Shown: positions 52,624-63,070, counted from the first letter of the stretch. The stretch is 64,000 nucleotides of DNA from Cereibacter_A azotoformans (GCF_003050905.1 NZ_QAOT01000012.1); one strand, 5' to 3'. Numbers and translations: made by a program. Notes: generated by a model from the letters alone, not told the origin.

Positions 52624-54186
52624 TCACGCGCGGCGGAGGGTGGCCGCCTCGGCGGAAGCGCCCTCATCGGGCCGGTTGATGCGGAAGAGAACCAGCGTCG
52701 CCCCGCCCGTCAGCGGCGAGAAGCGGCAGGAGATCAGGCGGCCGTCGTCCAGCCGGACCTCGCCGCTCCAGGGGCGCCGGCTGCCGAGGTCGGCCACGAA
52801 CCGCTCGGCCTCGGACCAGAGCGGCGAAGGGGCGGTGCGGGCGCGCCATTGCTCACAGAGTTGCACGATCGAGCCGCTGCCCACCGTCTCGACCGGATCG
52901 TGCCCCCAGAGGGCGCCGTAGGCCGCGTTGGTCATCACCAGTTCCCCCGCCTGCGAAAAGACGGCGATCGCCTCGTCCATCGCATCGACCACGGCCTGCC
53001 CGAGTTCGAGATCCGCCCGATAGCGCCGGGTCCGGCTCATCTCGGTCGAGATGTCCTCGAACATCAGCGCGAGGGCCCCGTTCGGGTGGGGCCGCCCGAT
53101 CACGCGGTAGGTCTGGCCCGAAGGCAGGCTCCAGGTCTCGGTGTAAAGGCCGCTGGAGGCCGCCTTCTCCAGTTCGAGGATCTGGCGGCGCCAGCTGGGA
53201 TAGTCCTTCGGCTCGGGGATCATCTGCCGGTCGCGCAGCGCCTCGAGGAAGGAGAACAGCGAGGGTTGCAGCGCCAGCATGTCGGGCGGCAGGCTGGTGA
53301 GGTCGAGCAGGGCCGGGTTGAAGAGCGCCAGCTTGCGGTGCTGGTCGAAGATCGCAAGCCCGATCGGCAGGTGCGCGAAGGTCTTGGCCAGCGTCTGCAT
53401 GAAGTCGCGCAGCGAGGCCTCGGCCTGCACGGCGGCATCGGCGGGCAGCGCGAAGAGAAGCCGGCCCTCGCCCTCGGCAAAGCCCACCAGCTCGAACCAG
53501 CGGGCGGTGCCCTGCGTCTCGAGCTTCTGGCGCTGCCCCGGCGCGCCCTGCGCGGTGGCGGCGCGCTCGAAGAGGCGGGGGAGTGGCCAGCTCAGGTCTT
53601 CGCCGGCGTCGAGCCGTTTCGCCGCCTCAAGGAGATAGGCCGCGTTGGCCCAGATCACCTCGCCCCGCCCGCTCTCGCGCCACATCATCAGCGGCGCCTG
53701 CGAGACGGTCGCGCGGAGCTGGTCCAGCTCTTCCACCAGCGCGCGCTGCGCCAGATGGTCCAGCCGGGGCCGCTCGGCGCTGGTGGGATCGTCGAGCGTC
53801 AGGCGCGTCACGCCGCCCCGCATCTCGGCCATCAGGAGGAGCGGATCGGCCTCGCCCGTCGAGGCGAGCGTGAGCCGCCCGTCCCCCGCCAGCGTGGCAA
53901 GGCGGGATTCGAGATCGGGAAAGCGTGGCACGAGATAGGCGAGCAGCCGCAGCCACGGCCCGCCGCGGGCGGGCGAGAGGGCGAGAATGGCCCGCGCCCC
54001 GGGCGTCGCGTCCAGAAGCGTCTCGCCGTCGAACAGGAAGACCGTGCCGGACTGCGGGTCGGAGAAGATCCCGCCCGTCCGCCGACCGGACCGAGCCTGC
54101 AGCACGCCCGCCAGCACGATCGCGGCAGAGGCGGCCATTGCTGCGGTCAGGATAAGCCCGAGCGCGAGTGCCCAGTCAAACTCCAT
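52624..54186 (-). CDS. Membrane-anchored PAS-domain protein without kinase domain
   Basis: The 520-residue protein has one N-terminal membrane segment (about 8-28). A diverged sensor region with PAS features follows (FSDPQSGTVFLFDGETLLDATPG), then two further PAS domains (about 285-390, LPIGLAIFDQHRKLALFNPALLDLT; about 395-510, AMDEAIAVFSQAGELVMTNAAYGALWG). The sequence ends after the second of these, without a DHp helix (phospho-His) or HATPase domain. Relatives exist as full histidine kinases in alphaproteobacteria, so this is either a kinase that lost its catalytic half or a stand-alone sensor/regulator. It lies between prrB and tsaE on the same strand. Confidence 0.85.
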   Translation of the reverse strand: MEFDWALALGLILTAAMAASAAIVLAGVLQARSGRRTGGIFSDPQSGTVFLFDGETLLDATPGARAILALSPARGGPWLRLLAYLVPRFPDLESRLATLAGDGRLTLASTGEADPLLLMAEMRGGVTRLTLDDPTSAERPRLDHLAQRALVEELDQLRATVSQAPLMMWRESGRGEVIWANAAYLLEAAKRLDAGEDLSWPLPRLFERAATAQGAPGQRQKLETQGTARWFELVGFAEGEGRLLFALPADAAVQAEASLRDFMQTLAKTFAHLPIGLAIFDQHRKLALFNPALLDLTSLPPDMLALQPSLFSFLEALRDRQMIPEPKDYPSWRRQILELEKAASSGLYTETWSLPSGQTYRVIGRPHPNGALALMFEDISTEMSRTRRYRADLELGQAVVDAMDEAIAVFSQAGELVMTNAAYGALWGHDPVETVGSGSIVQLCEQWRARTAPSPLWSEAERFVADLGSRRPWSGEVRLDDGRLISCRFSPLTGGATLVLFRINRPDEGASAEAATLRRA

Positions 54187-54292
54187 CTGCCGTAACCCCG
54201 GACTGAATGGTCAAGCGCCCGCACCTTGCGGCGCAGAGGGTTAACAGCCCGTTAAGGCAGCAACAACCGCAGGCTGCGGCGTGTGCCGCCGT

Positions 54293-55681
54293 TCACCCCT
54301 GGATCAGGACGTTTTCGCCCAGCGGCGCATTGTGCACCACCACGAGCCGGCCCACCGGCCAGATCACCTCGACGATGGCGCCGCAACGCTCGGGGCGCTC
54401 GTGGCTGCGCAGGAACGGATCGGCGGCATTGGCAAAGCTGAGTTCGGCGCCCGACCGCTCGAGCAGCGTCTTGGCGATGAAGAGACCGAGGCCCATGCCC
54501 TCGTAGCCCGGACGGCGCGACTGGCTCTCTTCGCTGCGGCGCTGGCGGACGAACGGGTCGCCGATACGGCCGATGATCGCGGGCGGATAGCCCTCGCCAT
54601 CGTCCACGATGCGGATGGCGATCCGGTCGCCCGTCCATTCGCCGTCGATCCAGACCGTCGAGCGGGCGAAATCCACCGCGTTCTGGATCAGGTTGCGCAG
54701 CCCGTGGATCACCTCGGGTCGGCGCAGGATCACCGGCTGGCGTTCGTCACCGTCGCGGCTGGGATAGAGGTCGAACTCGACTCGCTTGCCGCGACCGACA
54801 TGCGGCTCGGCCGCCTCGCGCAGCACCTCGCCCAGGGGCGCCTGCCGCATCTGGAGATCGTCCTTCCCGGCGCGCCCCATCGAACGCAGGATATCGCGGC
54901 ACCGATCCGCCTGCGCGCGGATCAGCTCGGCATCGTCGCGCAGCGACGGCTGGTCCGACAGCTCTTCGGCCAGTTCCGAGCTGACGAGCTTGATCGTCGC
55001 GAGCGGCGTGCCCAGCTCATGCGCGGCCGCGGCCACCACGCCGCCGAGGTCGGTCAGCTTCTGCTCGCGGTCGAGCGCCATCTGGGTCGCCAGAAGCGCG
55101 TCGGACATCGAGCGGATCTCGATCGCCACCCGCCGCGAATAGAGGCCGAGAAACAGGATGCCGATGACGATGGCGAGCCAGAAGCCGAACTCGAACATGC
55201 GCGGCACCGTCAGGCTCGACCCGTCCGACAGGATCAGCGGCAGGTGGAAATAGGCGGTGAAGGTCAGAAGGCCGATGGCGATCGCGCCGAGGATCACCGT
55301 GGTGCGCAGCTCGAGCGCAAGCGCCGAGATGGTGACGGGCGCGAGGATCAGCAGCGCGAACGGATTGGTCAGCCCGCCCGTCAGGAACAACAGGAACGAC
55401 AGCTGCGTGAGGTCGAAGAGCAGGATCATCAGCGCCTGGAACTCGGTCAGGCGGCGGTTCTGCGGGAAGACGAAGGTGGCGATGACGTTGGCGATGACCG
55501 AGGCGCCGACGGCCATGAAGCAGAGCCCCATGGGCAGGCGCACGCCCAGATACCAGTCGGTCACGATGATGGCGGCCAGCTGGCCCGCCACCGCCATCCA
55601 GCGCAGCAGGATCAGCGTGCGCAGCCGGACCCAGTCGCCGCGGGTGTCACGGTTCAGAATGCCGTCGGGACCGAGTATCAT
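54293..55681 (-). CDS. prrB: Redox sensor histidine kinase PrrB (RegB)
   Basis: The 462-residue protein has six N-terminal membrane helices with the conserved quinone-site sequence GGLTNPF (102-108), the phosphorylated histidine in AAAAHELGTPLATIK (H221), redox-active C261 in the RegB motif ADRCRDIL, and a complete HATPase domain (LIQNAVDFARS; DDGEGYPP; GMGLGLFIAKTLLERSGA). It phosphorylates PrrA when electron flow to oxygen is low, switching on photosynthesis, carbon and nitrogen fixation genes. The start at 55681 gives the known length. It is divergent from prrC. Confidence 0.97.
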   Translation of the reverse strand: MILGPDGILNRDTRGDWVRLRTLILLRWMAVAGQLAAIIVTDWYLGVRLPMGLCFMAVGASVIANVIATFVFPQNRRLTEFQALMILLFDLTQLSFLLFLTGGLTNPFALLILAPVTISALALELRTTVILGAIAIGLLTFTAYFHLPLILSDGSSLTVPRMFEFGFWLAIVIGILFLGLYSRRVAIEIRSMSDALLATQMALDREQKLTDLGGVVAAAAHELGTPLATIKLVSSELAEELSDQPSLRDDAELIRAQADRCRDILRSMGRAGKDDLQMRQAPLGEVLREAAEPHVGRGKRVEFDLYPSRDGDERQPVILRRPEVIHGLRNLIQNAVDFARSTVWIDGEWTGDRIAIRIVDDGEGYPPAIIGRIGDPFVRQRRSEESQSRRPGYEGMGLGLFIAKTLLERSGAELSFANAADPFLRSHERPERCGAIVEVIWPVGRLVVVHNAPLGENVLIQG

Positions 55682-55773
55682 TGCAGCCCATGTCACTTTG
55701 CCTGTATCGGGACCTTGTTAGGTTGCCGGGCCCGCGGGATCAATCGGCAACCGCAAGCGTGGAGGAACATCTC

Positions 55774-56469
55774 ATGACGAAGCTCTATGCCGGTGCTGCC
55801 GCGGTGGCTGTCGTCGCGCTTCTGGCAGGGTCGGCGGCATGGGTGCTGCTGCGCCAGCCCGAGGACCGTTTCGCGCAATGCGGAGCCAATCAGGTGGCCG
55901 GCGGCGCGATCGGCGGAGCCTTCACGCTGGTGAACCAGGACGGCGAGACCGTGACCGACCGCGAGGTGCTGGCCAAGCCCGCGCTGGTCTATTTCGGCTA
56001 TACCTTCTGTCCCGATGTCTGCCCCTTCGACATGGCGCGCAACGCGCAGGCCGTGGACATCCTGACCGAGTGGGGCATCGACGTGACGCCGGTCTTCATC
56101 TCGGTCGATCCCGCCCGCGACACGCCCGAGCAGCTGAAGTTCTTTGCCGAGGCGATCCATCCAGCGACGGTGGCGCTGACCGGATCCGAGGAGCAGGTCA
56201 AGGCGGCGTCACAGGCCTACAAGACCTTCTTCCGCGTGCAGGAGGCCGAGGATGAGTATTATCTGATTGATCATTCCACCTTCACCTACTTCATGCTACC
56301 CGGCGTTGGTTTCGTGGACTTCTTCAAGCGTGACGACACGCCCGAACAGATCGCGGAGCGAGTTTCGTGCTTCGTGAATGACAGCCATGTGTCAACTTCC
56401 TTTGACGCTCGGCGGCAGAAGTCCTATCAAGCATCGAGGGGAACGCAGATGGGCGACAATCATGGCTGA
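55774..56469 (+). CDS. prrC: SCO1/SenC-type copper protein PrrC
   Basis: The 231-residue protein has a single N-terminal membrane anchor (about 4-24) and a periplasmic thioredoxin-fold domain. The metal/redox motif CPDVC is in FGYTFCPDVCPFD and the distal histidine in LIDHSTFTYFML. Sco proteins deliver copper to cytochrome c oxidase CuA; PrrC also links cbb3 oxidase activity to PrrB signalling in R. sphaeroides. A good GGAGG precedes the ATG at 55774. It overlaps prrA by 8 nt. The C-terminal 35 residues (SHVSTSFDARRQ...) are an extension. Confidence 0.96.
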   Translation: MTKLYAGAAAVAVVALLAGSAAWVLLRQPEDRFAQCGANQVAGGAIGGAFTLVNQDGETVTDREVLAKPALVYFGYTFCPDVCPFDMARNAQAVDILTEWGIDVTPVFISVDPARDTPEQLKFFAEAIHPATVALTGSEEQVKAASQAYKTFFRVQEAEDEYYLIDHSTFTYFMLPGVGFVDFFKRDDTPEQIAERVSCFVNDSHVSTSFDARRQKSYQASRGTQMGDNHG

Positions 56470-57016
56470 GGATCTGGTATTCGAACTCGGGGCCGATCGG
56501 TCCCTTCTTCTCGTGGACGATGACGAGCCCTTCCTGAAGCGGCTTGCCAAGGCGATGGAGAAGCGGGGCTTCGTGCTGGAAACCGCGCAGAGTGTCGCCG
56601 AGGGCAAGTCCATCGCGCAGGCGCGTCCGCCGGCCTATGCGGTGGTGGACCTGCGTCTCGAGGATGGCAACGGGCTCGACGTGGTCGAGGTGCTGCGCGA
56701 GCGGCGGCCGGATTGCCGCATCGTCGTCCTGACGGGCTATGGCGCGATCGCGACCGCGGTCGCCGCGGTGAAGATCGGCGCGACGGATTATCTGTCCAAG
56801 CCGGCCGACGCCAACGAGGTGACCCACGCGCTGCTCGCCAAGGGCGAGAGCCTGCCGCCGCCTCCCGAGAATCCGATGTCGGCCGACCGCGTGCGGTGGG
56901 AGCATATCCAGCGCATCTACGAGATGTGCGATCGCAACGTCTCGGAGACCGCACGGCGGCTGAACATGCACCGCAGGACGCTCCAGCGGATCCTGGCCAA
57001 GCGCAGCCCGCGCTGA
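56462..57016 (+). CDS. prrA: Global redox response regulator PrrA (RegA)
   Basis: The 184-residue regulator has a receiver domain with phosphoacceptor D63 in AVVDLRLEDGNGLD and acidic D19-D21 in LLLVDDDEPF. A short linker and a Fis-type helix-turn-helix follow (about 140-184, HIQRIYEMCDRNVSETARRLNMHRRTLQRILAKRSPR). It activates photosystem, cytochrome and CO2/N2 fixation genes under low oxygen. The start at 56462 gives the published length; a longer frame exists upstream within prrC. Confidence 0.97.
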   Translation: MAEDLVFELGADRSLLLVDDDEPFLKRLAKAMEKRGFVLETAQSVAEGKSIAQARPPAYAVVDLRLEDGNGLDVVEVLRERRPDCRIVVLTGYGAIATAVAAVKIGATDYLSKPADANEVTHALLAKGESLPPPPENPMSADRVRWEHIQRIYEMCDRNVSETARRLNMHRRTLQRILAKRSPR

Positions 57017-57615
57017 GGCGACCGCCGTCGAACCGGCGCCCGTGCCTCTCTGTGTCCGGTGCCGCGCCGAGGTCGCCCGGAACGAGGAGGGTGCGCGTCC
57101 CGAACGGCCGGCCCGTTCGTCCCTTGAAGGGACGTCATGACCATGGCAGCCGTCCCGGGGCGCTGCCCGCCTTGAGGCGGCGCGCCGCTGGGGCGGGTGC
57201 CGTTCACGCGACCTGAGGGCCGGTTGGGGCCTCGGGCGTCCGAGCGACGCATATCCCTACAGGCTCTTGCCCGGCCGGCCGCGGGGCATCCTGAACCGGG
57301 GTGCCGGTGCAAGACGGCGCGGAGCGTTCAATACTCTGAACAGGCGGCGGCAATACCTCAGTCGCATTTCAGCGGTCATGGGGCTGCATGCCGTGGAAAG
57401 CGGTTCTTCCGGGCGAGACTGTTTCTAGCGCAGGGTGAATAATCCAGCCTTCCAAAGGCGTGCCATTCCGGCATCTCCTACCTGAAAGTATAAGGCTTGA
57501 TGGAATTCCTGTGACGCAATCGGTCGAAAATCAAAATTTTTCCTGTAATCCGATTGACCTTTGCCTCCCGTCGTAAAAGTAATTGACTGCATGGTTTGTA
57601 TGACGGGAAGAATGA
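57017..57615. other. 599-nt intergenic region between prrA and spb
   Basis: No supported gene. The right-hand part (57470-57615) is clearly AT-rich, unlike the flanks. It holds an inverted repeat CAATCGG (57517-57523) / CCGATTG (57550-57556) around an A/T core (AAAATCAAAATTTTT). A possible -35 TTGACC overlaps the right arm. This is the probable spb promoter region and could be a binding site for Spb itself. Short frames on either strand lack ribosome sites. Confidence 0.5.
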
Positions 57616-57930
57616 ATGGATATCGATCTCGACTCCATGAGCCTCAAGGAACTCAAATCGCTGCAGGCGCAGGTTGCCAAGGCAATCTCGACTTATGAGG
57701 ACCGGCGGAAGCGGGATGCACTGGCCGAACTGGAAGAAAAGGCCCGTGAGCTCGGTTTCTCGCTATCGGAACTGACGGGCGCCGCCGCCACCAGACGCCG
57801 CGCGGCGGCCCAACCCAAATATGCCAATCCGGAAAACCCCTCGGACACCTGGTCCGGCCGGGGTCGCAAACCGCGCTGGTTCGAGGCCGCGATCAAGGCC
57901 GGAAAGCCGGCCGAAAGCATGGCGATCTGA
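57616..57930 (+). CDS. spb: H-NS-like DNA-binding protein Spb (HvrA)
   Basis: The 104-residue H-NS family protein has an N-terminal oligomerisation coiled coil (SLKELKSLQAQVAKAISTYEDRRKR). The C-terminal AT-hook-like DNA-binding motif is in NPSDTWSGRGRKPRWFEAAIKAGK. In Rhodobacter HvrA/Spb modulates light-harvesting and reaction-centre (puf/puc) expression by light and oxygen. It is placed downstream of prrA as in the reference species. Its own upstream region is AT-rich with an inverted repeat, which suggests autoregulation. Confidence 0.94.
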   Translation: MDIDLDSMSLKELKSLQAQVAKAISTYEDRRKRDALAELEEKARELGFSLSELTGAAATRRRAAAQPKYANPENPSDTWSGRGRKPRWFEAAIKAGKPAESMAI

Positions 57931-57932
57931 CT

Positions 57933-58526
57933 TCAACGGCGATCCAGCGCCAATTGAAGCTCCTTGTGTCGGGCGGTGAAGGCCGCCCGCACTTCAACCG
58001 GCGGCCGCAGACGGATCTGCAGGCCACCGAGCAGCGCCTCGGCGGGGCGCCCGAAGAAGCGATCCGCTTCGGCCTCGGTAAATCCGGCGATCTGCACCGC
58101 TTCCAGCCAGGCCGAGATACGATCAGCCCTCTTGATGTCCCGCTTGACCTGCAGGGGCAATTGCGCGGGAAGGCCGAAGCGGATGTGAATGGCCGCCGCA
58201 AGGCGTGCATCCAGATCGCCATATTGTGCCCCGATGGCATCCTTTACCGGGCTGATCATGTCGCCGATGACATATTCCGGCGCATCGTGCAGCAGGGCCG
58301 CCAGACGCCAGCGCATCGCCGCTCGCGGGTGGCAGCGGCTGAAGATCTCCTCGACCAGAAGGGAATGTTCGGCGACCGAAAAGGCGTAGTCGCCGCGTGT
58401 CTGGCCGTTCCAGCGCGCCACGAAGGCGAGACCATGCGCAATGTCCTCGATCTCGATATCCACGGGCGTCGGGTCCAGCAGGTCCAGCCGCCGCCCCGAC
58501 AGCATCCTCTGCCACGCGCGTTTCAT
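57933..58526 (-). CDS. HD-domain phosphohydrolase (YfbR-like)
   Basis: The 197-residue metal-dependent HD protein has FSVAEHSLLVEEIFSR supplying the first histidine, ALLHDAPEYVIGDMISPVK the HD pair, and a later aspartate in KRADRISAWLEA. YfbR-type enzymes are 5'-nucleotidases for deoxynucleoside monophosphates, which is the closest match in motif spacing; the substrate is not certain. The start at 58526 overlaps the stop of the GT8 gene (ATGA), so translation is coupled to it. Confidence 0.87.
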   Translation of the reverse strand: MKRAWQRMLSGRRLDLLDPTPVDIEIEDIAHGLAFVARWNGQTRGDYAFSVAEHSLLVEEIFSRCHPRAAMRWRLAALLHDAPEYVIGDMISPVKDAIGAQYGDLDARLAAAIHIRFGLPAQLPLQVKRDIKRADRISAWLEAVQIAGFTEAEADRFFGRPAEALLGGLQIRLRPPVEVRAAFTARHKELQLALDRR

Positions 58527-59482
58527 GGGCCTACCGTCAGGTCCGAAGGGAAACGCTCGAGATAGCGTGCAAGTCTCCCGGAGGAGAGAAGGTGCTTCAT
58601 CAGCATTCGACGCATGGCGAGAGAGTCGGGGCGCATTCCGGGGCCAAGGGGAAGGGGTGGATGATTGGGGAAATGGCGGGCGAGGAAGATTTGCAGATCC
58701 CGTGCGAACTGCGGAGAGAGGAGATTGTCCGGGTCGCACCACGGTTTGCACCGGCCGATGAAATGGATGATGTTCGGGCCGAGCATGGCGGCGAACAGCC
58801 GTGAGGACCATGTATATTGCCAGTTCCAGGATGGGCTGAGTTCGGCCCAGTTACCCAGCATGGTTGCATTCAGCAGGGACTGGTCGTGTCGAACAAGCTG
58901 CCGGCCTTGGGATCGTCCGATGCGGAGCGCCTCCTGCAACAGGTTGGCTGCGCGAAAGGCAGGAACGTCAAAGAGCAGGACGCCCGAGTTGAAATAGGGC
59001 CTTTGAGGCAATCCCAGCCGGTCGAAATCGACCATGCGTCGTGAGGGCGTCCGCCACTGCTTGTTGTCGCGCACCGCCGCCAGGGGGCGTGCTGCCAACG
59101 GCAGGGCGAGCAGGGCCGCAAGGTCTCCTCCCTGTATATAGATGTCCGAGTCCAGATAGAGGATCCGGTCATAGTCCTCTGAAAAGGCATCGGGCAGCAC
59201 GAGCCGCAGATAGGTGACGGCCGTCCGGCGATCGTCGAGCCCGAAATCGGCAAAGAGGTGAGCGGCGTCTATCGTGCAATGCCGCACCGCCAGTTCCGAG
59301 AGGGAATGCGGTTCTTCGATCGCCTCCAGGGATGCGATGCAGATGTCGAAGCCGCGATCCGGATGCCGCCCTGCGATCTGCGCCGCCGCGAACATGGCAT
59401 AGGGATAATAGTTCCGGTCGCAGCAGAAGATCACTGCCTGCCGCGCCCGCGCCGGCCGCGATGCTTCCACATTCAGGGCCAT
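58523..59482 (-). CDS. Family 8 glycosyltransferase
   Basis: The 319-residue GT-A protein has a CDRNYYPYAMFAAAQIAGRHPD start resembling GT8 enzymes, the metal-binding DxD in ILYLDSDIYIQGG, and later YFNSGVLLFDV and the HFIGRCKPW histidine/tryptophan segment typical of GT8. Likely substrates are lipopolysaccharide core or other cell-surface sugars. It is not obviously related to redox genes on either side. It is divergent from ahcY. Confidence 0.88.
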   Translation of the reverse strand: MALNVEASRPARARQAVIFCCDRNYYPYAMFAAAQIAGRHPDRGFDICIASLEAIEEPHSLSELAVRHCTIDAAHLFADFGLDDRRTAVTYLRLVLPDAFSEDYDRILYLDSDIYIQGGDLAALLALPLAARPLAAVRDNKQWRTPSRRMVDFDRLGLPQRPYFNSGVLLFDVPAFRAANLLQEALRIGRSQGRQLVRHDQSLLNATMLGNWAELSPSWNWQYTWSSRLFAAMLGPNIIHFIGRCKPWCDPDNLLSPQFARDLQIFLARHFPNHPPLPLGPGMRPDSLAMRRMLMKHLLSSGRLARYLERFPSDLTVGP

Positions 59483-59600
59483 GATCGTCCTTTCGTCCTT
59501 GCGGCCCGCATTGCTTCGAAAGCCGCAGGGTGCGCGGATTGCTCCGATCCCGCGTCGATGCTAAGGCAGGGCCGACTTAGTGATCAGGAGCCGAAAGCCC

Positions 59601-60992
<1,392 letters not shown>

Positions 60993-61012
60993 GCGCGCCC
61001 GCCGCGCGAGAA

Positions 61013-61038
61013 GCGCCGCCCGGGAGACCGGGCGGCGC
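61013..61038. terminator. Bidirectional terminator between ahcY and trpB
   Basis: A perfect 11-bp GC stem with GAGA tetraloop lies between two convergent stops, 20 nt after ahcY and 6 nt from trpB. Confidence 0.8.
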
Positions 61039-61044
61039 CTTGCA

Positions 61045-62250
61045 TTACAGCCCGTCGCCGAATCCGTGGGTCTCGGTCACATAGTCGATGTCCTTGTCGC
61101 CCCGGCCCGAGAGGTTGATCAGGATCGACTTGCCCGGATGGTTCTTCGCCTCGCGCATGGCGAAGGCGACGGCATGGGCGCTTTCCAGCGCCGGAATGAT
61201 GCCTTCGTGCCGCGACAGGGCATAGAAGGCTGCCAGCGCCTCCTTGTCGTCGGCGCCCGTATAGGTCACGCGGCCCGAGCGGTGCAGGAAGGCGTGTTCC
61301 GGCCCGACGCCGGGATAGTCGAGGCCCGAGGCCACGGTATGCACCGGCGCCGGGTTCCCCTCGGCGTCCTTCAGCACCATCGTGCGGAAGCCGTGGATGT
61401 CGCCATCCTCGCCGTAGGTGATGGTCGCCGCGTGCTCGCCCAGCTTTGACGAGGTGCCGCAGGGCTCGATCCCGTAAAGCGCCACGTCGTCGTCGATGAA
61501 GCCCGAGAAGATGCCCATCGCGTTCGACCCGCCGCCGACGCAGGCCGCCACCATGTCGGGCAACTCGCCCGTCATCTCGAGGAACTGTTCGCGCGCCTCG
61601 ACGCCCACGACATGTTGGAAGTCACGCACCATCATCGGGAAGGGGTGCGGCCCCACGACCGAGCCGATGGCGAAGAGCGCGGTGTCGGCCTGGCTCAGGT
61701 AGCTCTGGAAGCAGCTGTCCACCGCCTCCTTCAGCGAGCGGCCGCCAAAGCCCACCGGCACCACCGTCGCGCCCAAGAGCTTCATGCGGGTGACGTTCGG
61801 CGCCTCCTTGGCAATGTCGATCTCGCCCATGTGGATCTCGCACTCCATGCCGAAATAGGCGGCGGCCGTCGCCAGAGCCACGCCGTGCTGGCCGGCCCCG
61901 GTCTCGGCCATCAGCTTCTTCTTGCCCATGAAGCGCGCCAGAAGCCCCTCGGCCATGCAGTGGTTCAGCTTGTGCGCGCCGGTGTGGTTCAGATCCTCGC
62001 GCTTTGCGTAGATCTGCGCCCCGCCGCACTGGCCCGAGAGGTTCTTGAGGTAGGAGACGGGCGTCGGCCGGCCCTGGAAATGCTTGCGGATGTAGCGCAG
62101 CTCGTTAATGAAGTCGGCCGATTTCGAGATCCGGTCGTAGGCCTCGCGGATCGCCGCGAAATGCGGCTCGAGCGGCGGGGGCAGCATGGCGCCGCCGTAG
62201 GGGCCGAAGAAGCCTTCGCGCGTGGGATGGGATTTCATGTAGGCGCTCAT
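61045..62250 (-). CDS. trpB: Tryptophan synthase beta subunit
   Basis: The 401-residue PLP enzyme condenses indole with serine. The Schiff-base lysine is in KREDLNHTGAHKLNHCM. AETGAGQHGVALATAAA, GGGSNAMGIF and the C-terminal GRGDKDIDYV complete the TrpB1 pattern, with an N-terminal FGPYGGAMLPP. Length is normal. Neither trpA nor trpF is adjacent in the window. In R. sphaeroides the trp genes are known to be split over loci and two chromosomes, so an isolated trpB is not surprising. Confidence 0.95.
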   Translation of the reverse strand: MSAYMKSHPTREGFFGPYGGAMLPPPLEPHFAAIREAYDRISKSADFINELRYIRKHFQGRPTPVSYLKNLSGQCGGAQIYAKREDLNHTGAHKLNHCMAEGLLARFMGKKKLMAETGAGQHGVALATAAAYFGMECEIHMGEIDIAKEAPNVTRMKLLGATVVPVGFGGRSLKEAVDSCFQSYLSQADTALFAIGSVVGPHPFPMMVRDFQHVVGVEAREQFLEMTGELPDMVAACVGGGSNAMGIFSGFIDDDVALYGIEPCGTSSKLGEHAATITYGEDGDIHGFRTMVLKDAEGNPAPVHTVASGLDYPGVGPEHAFLHRSGRVTYTGADDKEALAAFYALSRHEGIIPALESAHAVAFAMREAKNHPGKSILINLSGRGDKDIDYVTETHGFGDGL

Positions 62251-62495
62251 TCGGCCCCTCCTGCTCTGGGTTGGTCGCAGGGACTATCTGCCGCCCAACG
62301 CGCGGCTTCCAGCCGGATCGTCGTCGCAGGGAAGAACGGGCGCTCGCTGCCGGATGGCCGCTTGCATTCGACTCGAATACCGGAAGCTTCGCCTTTGCGC
62401 AGCGCCGCTCGCCGCGCTAACTTGACCTCATCAGGGCAGGACGCCCGGGGACCTTCAGAGACACATGTGGTGCCGGATGGGAGCATGTGGGGTGG

Positions 62496-62527
62496 ATGGA
62501 GGGCCCCTCTGGGGTGGGGCCCTCCAT
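62496..62527 (-). terminator. Long hairpin after the DUF4142 gene
   Basis: A perfect 12-bp stem (ATGGAGGGCCCC with its complement) and 8-nt loop, 19 nt beyond the stop of the minus-strand gene. No T run follows on the minus strand. Confidence 0.6.
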
Positions 62528-62545
62528 TTCAGGATCCTGGCCGTC

Positions 62546-63070
62546 TCAGCCGGAGGGTGACGTCAGGGCGCGCACCTCTTCCTGGCCTGCAACCATGCCC
62601 GGAAGCAGTTCACCGGCGGTGTCTCTAAGGGCGCCCGCCTGACCCGCCGTGGCAAACCCCTGATAGAGTGTCACCTCCTCATCCATGGCGCGGCGCTGGC
62701 CCGCGAGATAGAGGTCATCGAACAACTGGTCATTGGCGGCGCGCAGCGTCTGGGCCTCGGCCTCGTGACGGGGCGACATGCGGGCATTGAGGGACAGGCT
62801 GTCCTGTTCGGCCGCCTTCACAAGCCGCTCCGCCGTGGCGCGGCGTTCGGCCAGCACCTTCTCGGCAAAGGCACGGACCTGCTCGTTCCGCGTGCGCTGG
62901 AGGGCGGTTTCGCTGGCCTCAACGCTGAAGAGCGCGGTGGACACCGCCATTCCGGCGAAGACTTCGGCATTGTCCACGACGACGAGCGGCGGCCCTATCG
63001 CATCGGACTGCGAGAAGGCCACCGGCGTGGCAAGCAGCAGGGCCCCAAGGGCCATCGGCACAAGTCTCAT
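62546..63070 (-). CDS. Exported DUF4142 family protein
   Basis: The 174-residue protein has a signal peptide (RLVPMALGALLLATPVAFS). An all-helical ferritin-like DUF4142 body follows (VFAGMAVSTALFSVEASETALQRTRNEQVRAFAEKVLAER; MSPRHEAEAQTLRAANDQLFDDLYLAGQ; MDEEVTLYQGFATAG). It is predicted periplasmic. The family is common near stress genes, but the function is unknown. The start at 63070 is set by the signal peptide; the frame is open further upstream without similarity. It is divergent from the DUF3008 gene. Confidence 0.85.
   Translation of the reverse strand: MRLVPMALGALLLATPVAFSQSDAIGPPLVVVDNAEVFAGMAVSTALFSVEASETALQRTRNEQVRAFAEKVLAERRATAERLVKAAEQDSLSLNARMSPRHEAEAQTLRAANDQLFDDLYLAGQRRAMDEEVTLYQGFATAGQAGALRDTAGELLPGMVAGQEEVRALTSPSG

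Noticed and set aside
57197..57442. An 81-codon frame between prrA and spb
   Set aside because: No ribosome site, no family similarity, and a composition expected of non-coding GC-rich DNA.
59483..59600. A SAH or SAM riboswitch upstream of ahcY
   Set aside because: Only a short CTAAG/CTTAG stem can be drawn, and the conserved cores of the SAH and SAM/SAH motifs are not present.
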